A stretch of DNA of 12,784 bases from CAYLYM01 sp964387645 (GTDB taxonomy: Bacteria > Calditrichota > Calditrichia > RBG-13-44-9): positions 1 to 12,784 of the forward strand of contig CAYLYM010000112.1 of assembly GCA_964387645.1 (NCBI GenBank), given 5' to 3'. Below the pieces are notes generated by a model. That model saw only the letters and a list, made by a program, of their open reading frames with translations. It searched no databases and was not told the DNA's origin. The position numbers and the translations under genes are program-made. Positions 6,087 through 12,784 of the stretch are shown piece after piece. Position 1 is the first letter of the stretch. The number at the start of each line of letters is the position of its first letter.

Positions 6087-7907
6087 ATGGCTAATATCCA
6101 GAGTTTGAAGGTTAATAAACCGGTTAAGCGATTGCGTGGACCACTTCCTAAAATTGGTATTCGTCCAGTTATTGATGGTCGACGTCAGGGTGTTCGGGAA
6201 TCGTTAGAAGAGCAGACCATGAATATGGCAAAAGCGGCAGCAAAATTCCTGGAGGAAAATTTGAGACATCCTAATGGGATGCCGGTTGAATGTGTTATTG
6301 CTGATAGGACCATCGGTGGAGTTGTCGAAGCGGCGGAATGTGCTGAAAAATTTGCCCGCGAGGGTGTTGGCGTGTCTTTAACCGTTACTCCTTGCTGGTG
6401 TTACGGTATAGAGGTTATGGACACAGATCCATTAATTCCCAAAGCAGTTTGGGGATTCAATGGTACAGAACGCCCCGGTGCAGTTTACTTGGCGGCAGCG
6501 CTGGCCGGGTACAATCAGAAAGGTTTGCCAACGTTCGGAATTTATGGAAAAGATGTCCAAGATAAAGACGACTCCTCAATCCCGGAAGATGTGCAAAAGA
6601 AGTTGTTGCTTTTTGGCAAGGCTGGTTTGGCTATGGCAGAGATGCGTGGTAAGTCATACCTGGCCATTGGTGGTGTTTCCATGGGAATTGCTGGATCCAT
6701 TGTAGATCAGGATTTTTTCCAGGATTATCTGGGAATGCGCGTTGAAACGGTTGACATGAGCGAATTAGTACGACGGATTGAAGAAAAAATTTATGATGAA
6801 GAAGAATTTAAACGGGCCATGGCATGGGTGAAAGAGAACTGTATTGAAGGGGAAGATGTCAATCCTAAAGAATTGCAACATTCCCGGGAAAGGAAAGATT
6901 GGGAATGGGAAATGGTGGTAAAGATGACAATCATCGCTCGTGATCTAATGATTGGCAATCCACGTCTGGAAGAGATTGGTTATCCAGAAGAAGCGCTTGG
7001 TCATAATGCTATAGTAGCAGGTTTTCAGGGACAGAGACAGTGGACAGACCACTTCCCCAATGGTGATTTTATGGAAGCCATTCTGAATTCGTCGTTTGAT
7101 TGGAATGGGATTCGTGAGCCCTTCATTATTGCTACCGAAAATGATAGCCTGAATGGTGTGGCCATGCTATTTGGACATCTATTGAGCGATACAGCTCAGA
7201 TATTTTCTGATGTGCGAACTTACTGGAGTCCGGAAGCAGTAAAACGGGTGACGGGTAAAGAACTCACGGGTAAAGCTGCAAACGGTGTTATACATTTGAT
7301 CAATTCCGGATCAACCTGTCTGGACGCAACAGGCCGGCAAAAACGTAATGGTGAATCAGCTATGAAGCCCTATTGGGAAATCACATCTGAAGAGGCTGGT
7401 GCCTGTCTGGATGCCACCCGTTGGTGCCCTGCAGCTCTGGAATATTTCCGTGGCGGTGGCTTTTCTTCACAGTTCCTGACGGTTGGTGAAATGCCAGTAA
7501 CTATGTCCCGCATCAATATTATTAAAGGTTTGGGTCCTGTATTGCAAATTGCTGAAGGCTATACAGTTGATTTACCGCCCGAGATACATCAAGTATTGGA
7601 TCGCCGCACCGATCCTACATGGCCAACCACATGGTTTGTGCCAATTTTGACTGGTGAACCCCCTTTTGATAGTGTGTATAACGTAATGGCCAATTGGGGA
7701 GCTAACCATGGAGCAGTTAGTTATGGACATATCGGTGACAGGTTGATTACCCTGGCTGCTATGCTGCGAATACCTGTTTGTATGCATAATGTACCGGCTG
7801 AAAGAATTTTCCGTCCCAGCGCCTGGAGCGCATTCGGTGTCATGGATCCAATGGGAGCTGATTACCGGGCTTGCACAAACTTCGGCCCCGTATATGGAAT
7901 AAAATGA
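6087..7907 (+). CDS. fucI: L-fucose isomerase
   Basis: A 606-residue ketol isomerase turning L-fucose into L-fuculose (the family also accepts D-arabinose), Mn2+ dependent and cytosolic. It reads almost collinearly with E. coli FucI (591 residues): LPKIGIRPVIDGRRQGVRES near the N-terminus, TVTPCWCYG, WGFNGTERPGAVYLAAALAG, ATENDSLNGVAML, ADVRTYWS-like FSDVRTYWSPEA, EYFRGGG, and ANWGANHG. E351 and D375 correspond by spacing (24 residues) to the catalytic E337 and D361, and H541 to H528. The extra length is mainly a basic N-terminal extension of about 15 residues (KVNKPVKRLRG) before the conserved start. The extension does not look like an amphipathic encapsulation helix, so the enzyme probably works outside the shell. 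It fixes the sugar as fucose-like; no rhamnose isomerase is in the window. Confidence 0.97.
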   Translation: MANIQSLKVNKPVKRLRGPLPKIGIRPVIDGRRQGVRESLEEQTMNMAKAAAKFLEENLRHPNGMPVECVIADRTIGGVVEAAECAEKFAREGVGVSLTVTPCWCYGIEVMDTDPLIPKAVWGFNGTERPGAVYLAAALAGYNQKGLPTFGIYGKDVQDKDDSSIPEDVQKKLLLFGKAGLAMAEMRGKSYLAIGGVSMGIAGSIVDQDFFQDYLGMRVETVDMSELVRRIEEKIYDEEEFKRAMAWVKENCIEGEDVNPKELQHSRERKDWEWEMVVKMTIIARDLMIGNPRLEEIGYPEEALGHNAIVAGFQGQRQWTDHFPNGDFMEAILNSSFDWNGIREPFIIATENDSLNGVAMLFGHLLSDTAQIFSDVRTYWSPEAVKRVTGKELTGKAANGVIHLINSGSTCLDATGRQKRNGESAMKPYWEITSEEAGACLDATRWCPAALEYFRGGGFSSQFLTVGEMPVTMSRINIIKGLGPVLQIAEGYTVDLPPEIHQVLDRRTDPTWPTTWFVPILTGEPPFDSVYNVMANWGANHGAVSYGHIGDRLITLAAMLRIPVCMHNVPAERIFRPSAWSAFGVMDPMGADYRACTNFGPVYGIK

Positions 7908-7930
7908 TTCGATGTTGTCAAACGTAATCT

Positions 7931-7960
7931 GAAAATTGTTGGTATGTTAATTTTCTTTTA
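7931..7960 (+). terminator. Weak terminator-like hairpin after fucI
   Basis: GAAAATT (7931-7937) and AATTTTC (7949-7955) form a 7-bp stem with an 11-base loop, followed directly by TTTTA. It starts 24 bases after the fucI stop. The stem has a single G-C pair, so termination would be poor; this could be chance in A/T-rich DNA. Confidence 0.22.
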
Positions 7961-8014
7961 AGACATGAAGAGGGGTTGAAAACGAAGATCAGATAAATAT
8001 TTGAATTTATAAAT

Positions 8015-8060
8015 TATCGGGCAATTGCATATCGATGAATAATTCTGTAATTGCCCGATA
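8015..8060. repeat. 12-bp-arm inverted repeat (stem-loop) between fucI and lutA
   Basis: TATCGGGCAATT (8015-8026) is matched exactly by AATTGCCCGATA (8049-8060) around a 22-base loop. Three further inner pairs, one of them a wobble, are possible. It is by far the most stable secondary structure in the non-coding DNA here. No T-run follows on either strand, so it is not a standard intrinsic terminator. It could be a transcript-stabilising or processing hairpin separating the fucI and lut segments, or a two-arm protein-binding site. A smaller repeat, ACATT-GA-AATGT (8062-8073), adjoins it. Confidence 0.55.
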
Positions 8061-8172
8061 CACATTGAAATGTCACATTATTATTTTTAGTTAAAACTTC
8101 GATTGTTTTGATGCGATACACTTAAATTTTTATGAAATAGTAATAAAAGTTAGAACAATTGAATTTGAGATC

Positions 8173-8898
8173 ATGAAAGTTGCTTTATTTATTCCCTGTC
8201 TTTCTGAACATCTTTACCCTGATTCAGCCATTTCCATGGTAAAAGTTTTGAAGTACCTGGGTTGCCAGTTGGAATATGTAGAGAACCAGACCTGCTGTGG
8301 GCAACCAGCATTTAATTCTGGCTACTGGAAAGAAGTTGTTCCTCTTGCGGAACGGTTCATCGAACTATTTTCTGGGAAAGAATATATAGTCGCACCGTCG
8401 GGTTCTTGTGTTGCTATGGTTCGGGTTTTTTACCAAAAGTTGCCTATTAAAAAGCAATTAAAACCTGCTTTAGAAGATCTTCGTCAGCGCATATTTGAAT
8501 TTACCGAATTCATTGTGGATGTGCTAAAAGTAACTGAGTTGGGTGGAAAATTTCCGCATCGAGTTACTTATCACGATTCTTGTCATTTGACCAGGGAATT
8601 AGGTATCCGGGAACAACCTCGTCAGCTCATTCGTGGGGTGAAAGGAGTAGATTTTGTGGAAATGGAGAAATCGGATATTTGCTGTGGTTTTGGCGGAACT
8701 TTTTCTTACAAATTTAAAGATGTTTCTGTGTCCATGGTGGCGCGCAAATGTCGTTACATTGAAGAGAGTGGCGCAGAATTTTGTATTGGAGCAGATTCCA
8801 GTTGTCTGATGAACATCGAAGGTTATTTAAGGAAACACAATATGCGTGCTCGCACCTTGCACATTGCTGATTTCCTTTCCAGAAGTTTGAATTTGTGA
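8173..8898 (+). CDS. lutA: L-lactate utilization protein LutA (YkgE), Cys-rich CCG-domain Fe-S subunit
   Basis: A 241-residue protein with two CCG domains, the LutA/YkgE subunit of the cytosolic LutABC complex that oxidises L-lactate to pyruvate. The first domain shows TCCGQPAFNSGYW (C41-C42-G43). The second shows YHDSCHL (C137) and DICCGFGGTFS (C170-C171). Length is typical for LutA and much shorter than HdrB-GlpC fusions. The order lutA-lutB-lutC in the same direction makes the call firm. The start at 8173 gives the expected family N-terminus (VALFIPCLSEHLYP) but has only a weak SD. The gene lies 265 bp after fucI with a stem-loop between, so it may belong to a separate or differentially processed transcript. 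Lactate is the predicted end product of the fucose branch. Confidence 0.95.
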   Translation: MKVALFIPCLSEHLYPDSAISMVKVLKYLGCQLEYVENQTCCGQPAFNSGYWKEVVPLAERFIELFSGKEYIVAPSGSCVAMVRVFYQKLPIKKQLKPALEDLRQRIFEFTEFIVDVLKVTELGGKFPHRVTYHDSCHLTRELGIREQPRQLIRGVKGVDFVEMEKSDICCGFGGTFSYKFKDVSVSMVARKCRYIEESGAEFCIGADSSCLMNIEGYLRKHNMRARTLHIADFLSRSLNL

Positions 8899-8935
8899 TT
8901 TAATTTACGATGAATAGAACCAGGAAAATTGAATC

Positions 8936-10348
8936 ATGATGAAAGTATCGCCACTTAAAATAAAAAAATATATCTCACAATCTTTACATAATCAACAACT
9001 GCGCCAGGCAGTGGATAAAGCGACAGATTCTTCTCTGATTACCAGACAAAAAGTAGTGGATCAAATTCCATATTGGGAAGAGTTGCGCTTTAAAACACAT
9101 GCCATCAAAAAAGAAGTTATTGAGAATTTGGCCGATTATCTTGAAGAATTCGAAAAAAATTGTGTAAAGAATGGTATTTATGTTCACTGGGCGGAAAATA
9201 GTGCAGAAGCCCGGCGCATTATCCTGGATCTGGCTGTTAAGAATAAAGTTAAGAAAGTAGTTAAATCTAAATCGTTGACTACTGAAGAAATACATTTGAA
9301 CAAATTACTCATCGAGAATGGTATTGAAGCCTTGGAAACCGATTTGGGCGAATATATTGTTCAGTTAAATGAGCAAATTCCATCGCATCTAATTATTCCT
9401 GCGCTGCATTTAAGTCGGAGGGATGTGGGAAAACTGTTTGCCGAAAAACTGGGTGTGGATTACACCGAAGATCCAGTTCAATTATTGCGTATTGCGCGGG
9501 CCAAATTACGGGAAAAATTTTTATCAGCCGATATGGGAATTTCTGGAGTGAATTTTGCAATCGCAAAAGCGGGTTGCTTCTGCATTGTAGAGAACGAGGC
9601 CAATGCCCATCTGACCATCACGTTGCCAAAAATTCATGTGGCAGTAATGGGTATTGAAAAGCTCATTCCTGATTTTTCATCACTGCCTTATTTCTTAAAA
9701 GTCCTTCCACCTAGTGCAACTTCTCAAAAATCTTCTACTTATGTCAATTTCGTGGGTGGACCCAGTCGATCGAAATACGGCGAAGGCCCGGAAGAAGTAC
9801 ACTTGGTACTGCTGGACAATGGCCGATCCCGTATATTGAGAGATGCGCAATTGCGCGAAACATTATTCTGCATACGCTGTGGTGCATGCTTAAATGTTTG
9901 CCCTGTTTATCAGCAAATTGGAGGCCATGCTTACGGCTGGGTCTATATGGGTCCCATCGGAATTACATTAATTCCGCAATTTTTAGGAGAGGCAACTGGT
10001 AAATACGCTCCATATCTTTCCAGTCTGTGTGGCGCTTGTTTCAACACCTGTCCCATGCGAATAAATATTCCGCATCATTTGTTGAAATTGCGTAAACGTA
10101 TTGTGGAAAGTGGAAACACAATAATAATTGAAAGGCTGGGCATGTCTGTCTGGGCATTTTTAGCCAGACATCCTCACCTATATCGACTGGTAACCTGGTT
10201 TCCGGCTAAAATTCAACAACTATTTCCGAAAGATAAGTCCTTTCCAGTTCCCGGATATGGTAAGGAACGCTCATTTGGTCGATTCGATGCAAAGGGATTT
10301 AGAAAACGATATAAAAAATTAGAGAAAGAGGAGAGCGAAAAAACTTAA
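8936..10348 (+). CDS. lutB: L-lactate utilization protein LutB (YkgF), LUD domain plus 4Fe-4S ferredoxin domain
   Basis: A 470-residue LutB/YkgF protein. An N-terminal LUD domain (about 60-300) carries VKSKSLTTEEIHLN, NFAIAKAGCFCIVENEANA and NFVGGPSR. A ferredoxin-like part carries C312/C315/C318/C322 followed by P, and LCGACFNTCP with C365/C368/C372. The C-terminus is a basic tail typical of the family. It would pass electrons from lactate to an acceptor within the LutABC complex. Two ATG codons stand side by side at 8936 and 8939; AGGA at 8921-8924 fits either. It follows lutA after 37 bp. All motifs are intact, so the gene should be functional. Confidence 0.96.
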   Translation: MMKVSPLKIKKYISQSLHNQQLRQAVDKATDSSLITRQKVVDQIPYWEELRFKTHAIKKEVIENLADYLEEFEKNCVKNGIYVHWAENSAEARRIILDLAVKNKVKKVVKSKSLTTEEIHLNKLLIENGIEALETDLGEYIVQLNEQIPSHLIIPALHLSRRDVGKLFAEKLGVDYTEDPVQLLRIARAKLREKFLSADMGISGVNFAIAKAGCFCIVENEANAHLTITLPKIHVAVMGIEKLIPDFSSLPYFLKVLPPSATSQKSSTYVNFVGGPSRSKYGEGPEEVHLVLLDNGRSRILRDAQLRETLFCIRCGACLNVCPVYQQIGGHAYGWVYMGPIGITLIPQFLGEATGKYAPYLSSLCGACFNTCPMRINIPHHLLKLRKRIVESGNTIIIERLGMSVWAFLARHPHLYRLVTWFPAKIQQLFPKDKSFPVPGYGKERSFGRFDAKGFRKRYKKLEKEESEKT

Positions 10349-10378
10349 CAGTTTAAATTTTAACTTTTAATAACTGTT
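10347..10378. repeat. Short inverted repeat at the lutB end
   Basis: AACAGTT (10347-10353), beginning in the lutB stop codon, pairs with AACTGTT (10372-10378) around an 18-base A/T loop. A T-rich stretch appears only about 15 bases later. It is a weak hairpin in the 87-bp gap before lutC, which otherwise shows nothing recognisable and no strong SD. Confidence 0.25.
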
Positions 10379-10435
10379 CAAAGGTTTAATTAAAATTTTT
10401 TAGATAACTATAATTCTGAAAATTCAAATATCCAG

Positions 10436-11128
10436 ATGAATATGAATAGTAACCGAGAAAAAATTCTTTCCAATATTCGAGAAGCTTTAAGAACGTCTTC
10501 AAATTTACCAGATATGCCTGAAGATATTGATGAAAAACTGGTTGAAAAGCTGAAAGCAGTTACTCCACCCGATCTTGAAGGACGACGGGAACAGTTCCGT
10601 CAGGAGCTGGAATTGGTTTCGGGAGAGTACTATTGGGTGAACAGCACAAAAGAAGTTGCTTTGATAATCTCAGACATTCTTCAAGAGAATCGATACGAGG
10701 AATTGGCTGTGACCGATGAGTCGTTATGCCAGGAAATCGCAGAAGTCATTGTGAATCAGCTTAAAGAGGTAAGGATTGTTCGTCCTTCTGAAATGGGTTA
10801 TCCGGAACGAAAGAATCGACTGGCACAGGTAGATGCGGCATTGGTAAAGGCTGCTTTTGCCGTTGCAGATATCGGGTCTCTGGTTTTTCCATATGACAAT
10901 ACGGGGACCTCATTACCTCACTTTTTATCGGATTGTATTTTTGTTATTGTTGAAGAAAAAGATTTAGTTAGTAATCAATTTGAGTTGTTTGAGAAAATTT
11001 CGCCTGAAAAGGCTAAAAACATGGTTTTTATGACTGGTCCAAGTCGGACGGCAGATATTGAGAAAGTATTAGTGCTGGGTGCTCATGGTCCCAGACGCCT
11101 TATTGTTTTTATGTATCAATCGTCCTGA
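10436..11128 (+). CDS. lutC: L-lactate utilization protein LutC (YkgG), LUD domain
   Basis: A 230-residue LUD-domain protein, third subunit of the LutABC L-lactate oxidation complex. The diagnostic end GPSRTADIEKVLVLGAHGPR lies at residues 201-220, followed by a hydrophobic strand and the C-terminus. The central motif usually written AETGT reads ADIGSLV (144-150), a conservative change. The N-terminus begins NREKILSNIREAL, as is common for LutC. ATG codons at 10436 and 10442 are both possible, and no SD decides between them. It follows lutB after 87 bp and ends inside a terminator-like hairpin, which may mark the end of the lut segment. Confidence 0.93.
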   Translation: MNMNSNREKILSNIREALRTSSNLPDMPEDIDEKLVEKLKAVTPPDLEGRREQFRQELELVSGEYYWVNSTKEVALIISDILQENRYEELAVTDESLCQEIAEVIVNQLKEVRIVRPSEMGYPERKNRLAQVDAALVKAAFAVADIGSLVFPYDNTGTSLPHFLSDCIFVIVEEKDLVSNQFELFEKISPEKAKNMVFMTGPSRTADIEKVLVLGAHGPRRLIVFMYQSS

Positions 11129-11142
11129 TAGATTGATTTTTT
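11115..11142 (+). terminator. Candidate intrinsic terminator overlapping the lutC stop
   Basis: ATCAATC (11115-11121) and GATTGAT (11131-11137) form a perfect 7-bp stem with a 9-base loop that contains the lutC stop. A run of six T (11137-11142) follows at once. The stem has only two G-C pairs, so termination is probably partial and the kinase gene downstream may still be read through. Confidence 0.38.
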
Positions 11143-11178
11143 AATAAGATTAAATAGATTTGGTAAGAAAAAATTAAT

Positions 11179-11182
11179 GGAG
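11179..11182 (+). promoter_or_regulatory. Shine-Dalgarno site of the sugar kinase gene
   Basis: GGAG lies 7 bases before ATG 11190 and supports that start. Confidence 0.6.
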
Positions 11183-11189
11183 CAAGTCA

Positions 11190-12668
11190 ATGGCTTTACC
11201 TAAATTCATTGCTTGTGATTTTGGTGCCGAGAGCGGAAGGTTAATTCTTGGAACCATTGAACAGAATAAAATATCATTAGAAGAGATTCACCGTTTCCCA
11301 AACCGCCAGGTTAAAGTCTTTGGCCACATTTATTGGGACTTGTTGTATTTATTCGATGAATTGAAAAAAGGGTTATCCCAGGCCGTTTCCCGGGGACATA
11401 AGCGGTTAAGTGGTATTGGCGTTGATACCTGGGGTGTCGATTTTGGATTGATTGGCAGAGATAAACAGATTTTAGGAAATCCTTACGCTTACCGGGATTC
11501 CCGAACTGATGGAATGATGGAAGTAGCCTTTCAGCAGATGTCAAAAGATGAAATTTACCAGGTGACAGGGATTCAATTCATGCAGCTCAACACTCTTTAC
11601 CAGTTGTTGAGTATGGTAAAAAATCAGCATCCCTTGTTAGACATTGCTCAGAAATTACTGTTCATGCCGGACCTTTTTAATTTTCTGATGACTGGAGAAG
11701 TAGTTTCTGAATATACCATTGCTTCGACTTCCCAGATGCTGGATGCAGTCAGGAGGGACTGGTCAGATGAAATCTTTGAAAAATTAGGATTGCCTAGAAA
11801 AATTATGGCGAATATCATTCCTCCTGGTACGGTTATTGGGAAATTGTTACCTGAAATTGTGGAAGACACTGGTCTTGAAGAAGTGGATATTATTGCACCT
11901 GCCGGACATGATACTGCAAATGCTGTGGCGGCTGTTCCTGGATGGGGCGAAAATTGGGCTTATCTGAGTTCGGGTACCTGGTCTTTACTCGGAATCGAGG
12001 TAGATAAGCCTATCATCACGAATGATTCACTAAGAAATAATTTTACCAACGAGGGCGGTGTCAATAATAAAATACGTTTTCTGCGTAATAACATGGGAAT
12101 GTGGCTATTAGAGCGCTGTAGATTTATCTGGAGAAAAGAAGGAACGGAATTGAGTTATTCTGAGCTTATTGATTTGGCAAAAGATGCAGCAGCTTTCAAA
12201 TGTATCATTGATCCAGATGATCCTTCATTTTTAAATCCGCCTAATATGCTGGAAGCCATTGCGAATTTTTGTCAGAGAACTGGTCAGTCTATTCCAACGA
12301 GCAGGGGTGAATTTGTGCGTTGTATTCTGGAAAGCCTGGCGTTAAAATATCGCTACATTGTTGATAAAATCAATTCAATGCGCCAGCCTCCTATTCAGCG
12401 ATTGCATATTGTAGGTGGTGGTTCAAAAAATGAGTTGTTGAATCAATTTAGTGCCAACGCTTTGGGAATTCCTGTTGTTGCGGGACCAGTAGAGGCCACA
12501 GCTATTGGGAACATTTTAATGCAGGCTATTGCTAAAAATGTACTTAACAATATTGAAGAGGGTCGGGAATTGGTTTCTCGATCTTTCCCCATGAAACATT
12601 ATGAACCTCAGAATCGAGATGCCTGGGAAGAAGCATACCAGCAATCTAAAAAATTATTTAATTATTGA
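11190..12668 (+). CDS. FGGY carbohydrate kinase, rhamnulokinase/L-fuculokinase family
   Basis: A 492-residue FGGY kinase with two ribonuclease-H-like domains. Signatures: CDFGAESGR (9-17, ATP phosphate loop), GVDTWGVDFGL (77-87), YRDSRTDGM (101-109), FMQLNTLYQL (130-139), PAGHDTANAV with D241 as the likely catalytic base, SSGTWSLLG (260-268), NEGGV (287-291), and GGGSKN in the C-terminal domain. The pattern is that of RhaB-like kinases rather than E. coli-type FucK. RhaB-like members serve as fuculokinases in several bacteria, and the neighbouring fucose isomerase and aldolase point to phosphorylation of L-fuculose at O1. Rhamnulose may be a second substrate. The protein is full length with no encapsulation-like tail, so it is probably cytosolic. 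It follows lutC after 61 bp. Confidence 0.93.
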   Translation: MALPKFIACDFGAESGRLILGTIEQNKISLEEIHRFPNRQVKVFGHIYWDLLYLFDELKKGLSQAVSRGHKRLSGIGVDTWGVDFGLIGRDKQILGNPYAYRDSRTDGMMEVAFQQMSKDEIYQVTGIQFMQLNTLYQLLSMVKNQHPLLDIAQKLLFMPDLFNFLMTGEVVSEYTIASTSQMLDAVRRDWSDEIFEKLGLPRKIMANIIPPGTVIGKLLPEIVEDTGLEEVDIIAPAGHDTANAVAAVPGWGENWAYLSSGTWSLLGIEVDKPIITNDSLRNNFTNEGGVNNKIRFLRNNMGMWLLERCRFIWRKEGTELSYSELIDLAKDAAAFKCIIDPDDPSFLNPPNMLEAIANFCQRTGQSIPTSRGEFVRCILESLALKYRYIVDKINSMRQPPIQRLHIVGGGSKNELLNQFSANALGIPVVAGPVEATAIGNILMQAIAKNVLNNIEEGRELVSRSFPMKHYEPQNRDAWEEAYQQSKKLFNY

Positions 12669-12684
12669 GACAAAATGATTCAAT

Positions 12685-12698
12685 AAAGGTTAACCTTT
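12685..12698. promoter_or_regulatory. 14-bp perfect palindrome before the LacI-type gene, candidate operator
   Basis: AAAGGTTAACCTTT is perfectly symmetric and ends 7 bases before the ATG at 12706, in the 37-bp gap after the kinase gene. The position would let a dimeric regulator block its own gene. AAAGG may double as a distant SD. The centre is TA rather than the CG common in LacI-family operators. Confidence 0.4.
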
Positions 12699-12705
12699 TA
12701 TAGAT

Positions 12706-12784
12706 ATGAATTCAAACAAGCCAGTTACTTTAAAAACAATTGCTGATATATTAGGAATTAAACCAGCCACAGTATCTAAGGCTT
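12706..12784 (+). CDS. LacI-family transcriptional regulator, N-terminal part, truncated by the window edge
   Basis: Only 26 codons are visible, reading MNSNKPVTLKTIADILG then IKPATVSKA. This is the helix-turn-helix start of the LacI/PurR family, with the TLKxIA and PATVSKA elements in their usual places. The sugar-binding domain is outside the window. Directly following the fucose pathway, it is the obvious candidate for a sugar- or sugar-phosphate-responsive regulator of the cluster (inferred from position). Confidence 0.88.
   Translation, partial: MNSNKPVTLKTIADILGIKPATVSKA

Noticed and set aside
6460..6705. Second-frame open reading frames inside pduS-like, fucI and other genes
   Set aside because: They are out of frame with intact, strongly conserved proteins and have no domain or start signal of their own.
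8173..8898. lutA read as a heterodisulfide reductase HdrB or glycolate oxidase GlcF subunit
   Set aside because: The same CCG domains occur there, but the length and the following lutB and lutC genes with LUD domains identify the Lut complex.
10384..10400. TTTAATTAAA palindrome and T-run in the lutB-lutC gap as an operator or terminator
   Set aside because: Pure A/T symmetry of this length is expected by chance in such DNA, and the T-run has no adjacent stem.
1..12784. tRNA, rRNA, CRISPR array, insertion sequence or phage genes
   Set aside because: Scanned for spaced direct repeats, transposase or integrase motifs and cloverleaf-like elements; nothing met even a loose standard.

Overview
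The window is one long, entirely plus-strand gene cluster from a moderately AT-rich bacterium. It encodes a bacterial microcompartment (BMC) of the aldolase type for L-fucose, and possibly related 6-deoxy sugars, joined to an L-lactate oxidation module. No gene fixes the taxon. Strong Shine-Dalgarno sites, Fe-S based redox proteins and three BMC-P genes would fit a Calditrichota/FCB-like or Planctomycetes-Verrucomicrobia-related anaerobe or facultative anaerobe. That placement is a guess.

Layout: (1) 2-568, 3' end of a CoA-acylating aldehyde dehydrogenase (PduP/EutE type) running in from the left. (2) 699-1934, shell genes: one BMC-H hexamer and three different BMC-P pentamers. (3) 1936-3797, a PduS-like flavin/4Fe-4S oxidoreductase overlapping by 4 bp a PduT-like tandem shell protein that keeps the pore cysteine expected to hold a 4Fe-4S cluster. 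(4) 3898-7907, metabolic genes: class II aldolase with a C-terminal encapsulation peptide, a divergent acetate-kinase homologue and L-fucose isomerase. (5) 8173-11128, lutA-lutB-lutC for L-lactate to pyruvate. (6) 11190-12668, an FGGY kinase of the rhamnulokinase/fuculokinase family. (7) 12706 to the right edge, the first 26 codons of a LacI-family regulator.

How the genes fit together (inference from family functions): FucI makes L-fuculose, the FGGY kinase makes L-fuculose 1-phosphate, and the encapsulated aldolase splits it into DHAP and L-lactaldehyde, the reactive aldehyde held in the shell. The aldehyde dehydrogenase would give lactyl-CoA. A phosphotransacylase (PduL, not in the window) and the AckA-like kinase would give lactate plus ATP, and LutABC would oxidise lactate to pyruvate. 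No alcohol dehydrogenase is visible here, so the PduS/PduT pair may reoxidise luminal NADH by passing electrons through the shell instead of making 1,2-propanediol.

Intergenic signals are modest: a 17-bp palindrome upstream of the shell genes, a 14-bp palindrome just before the LacI-type gene, a 12-bp-arm stem-loop before lutA, and weak terminator-like hairpins. No tRNA, rRNA, CRISPR array, insertion sequence or phage gene was recognised.
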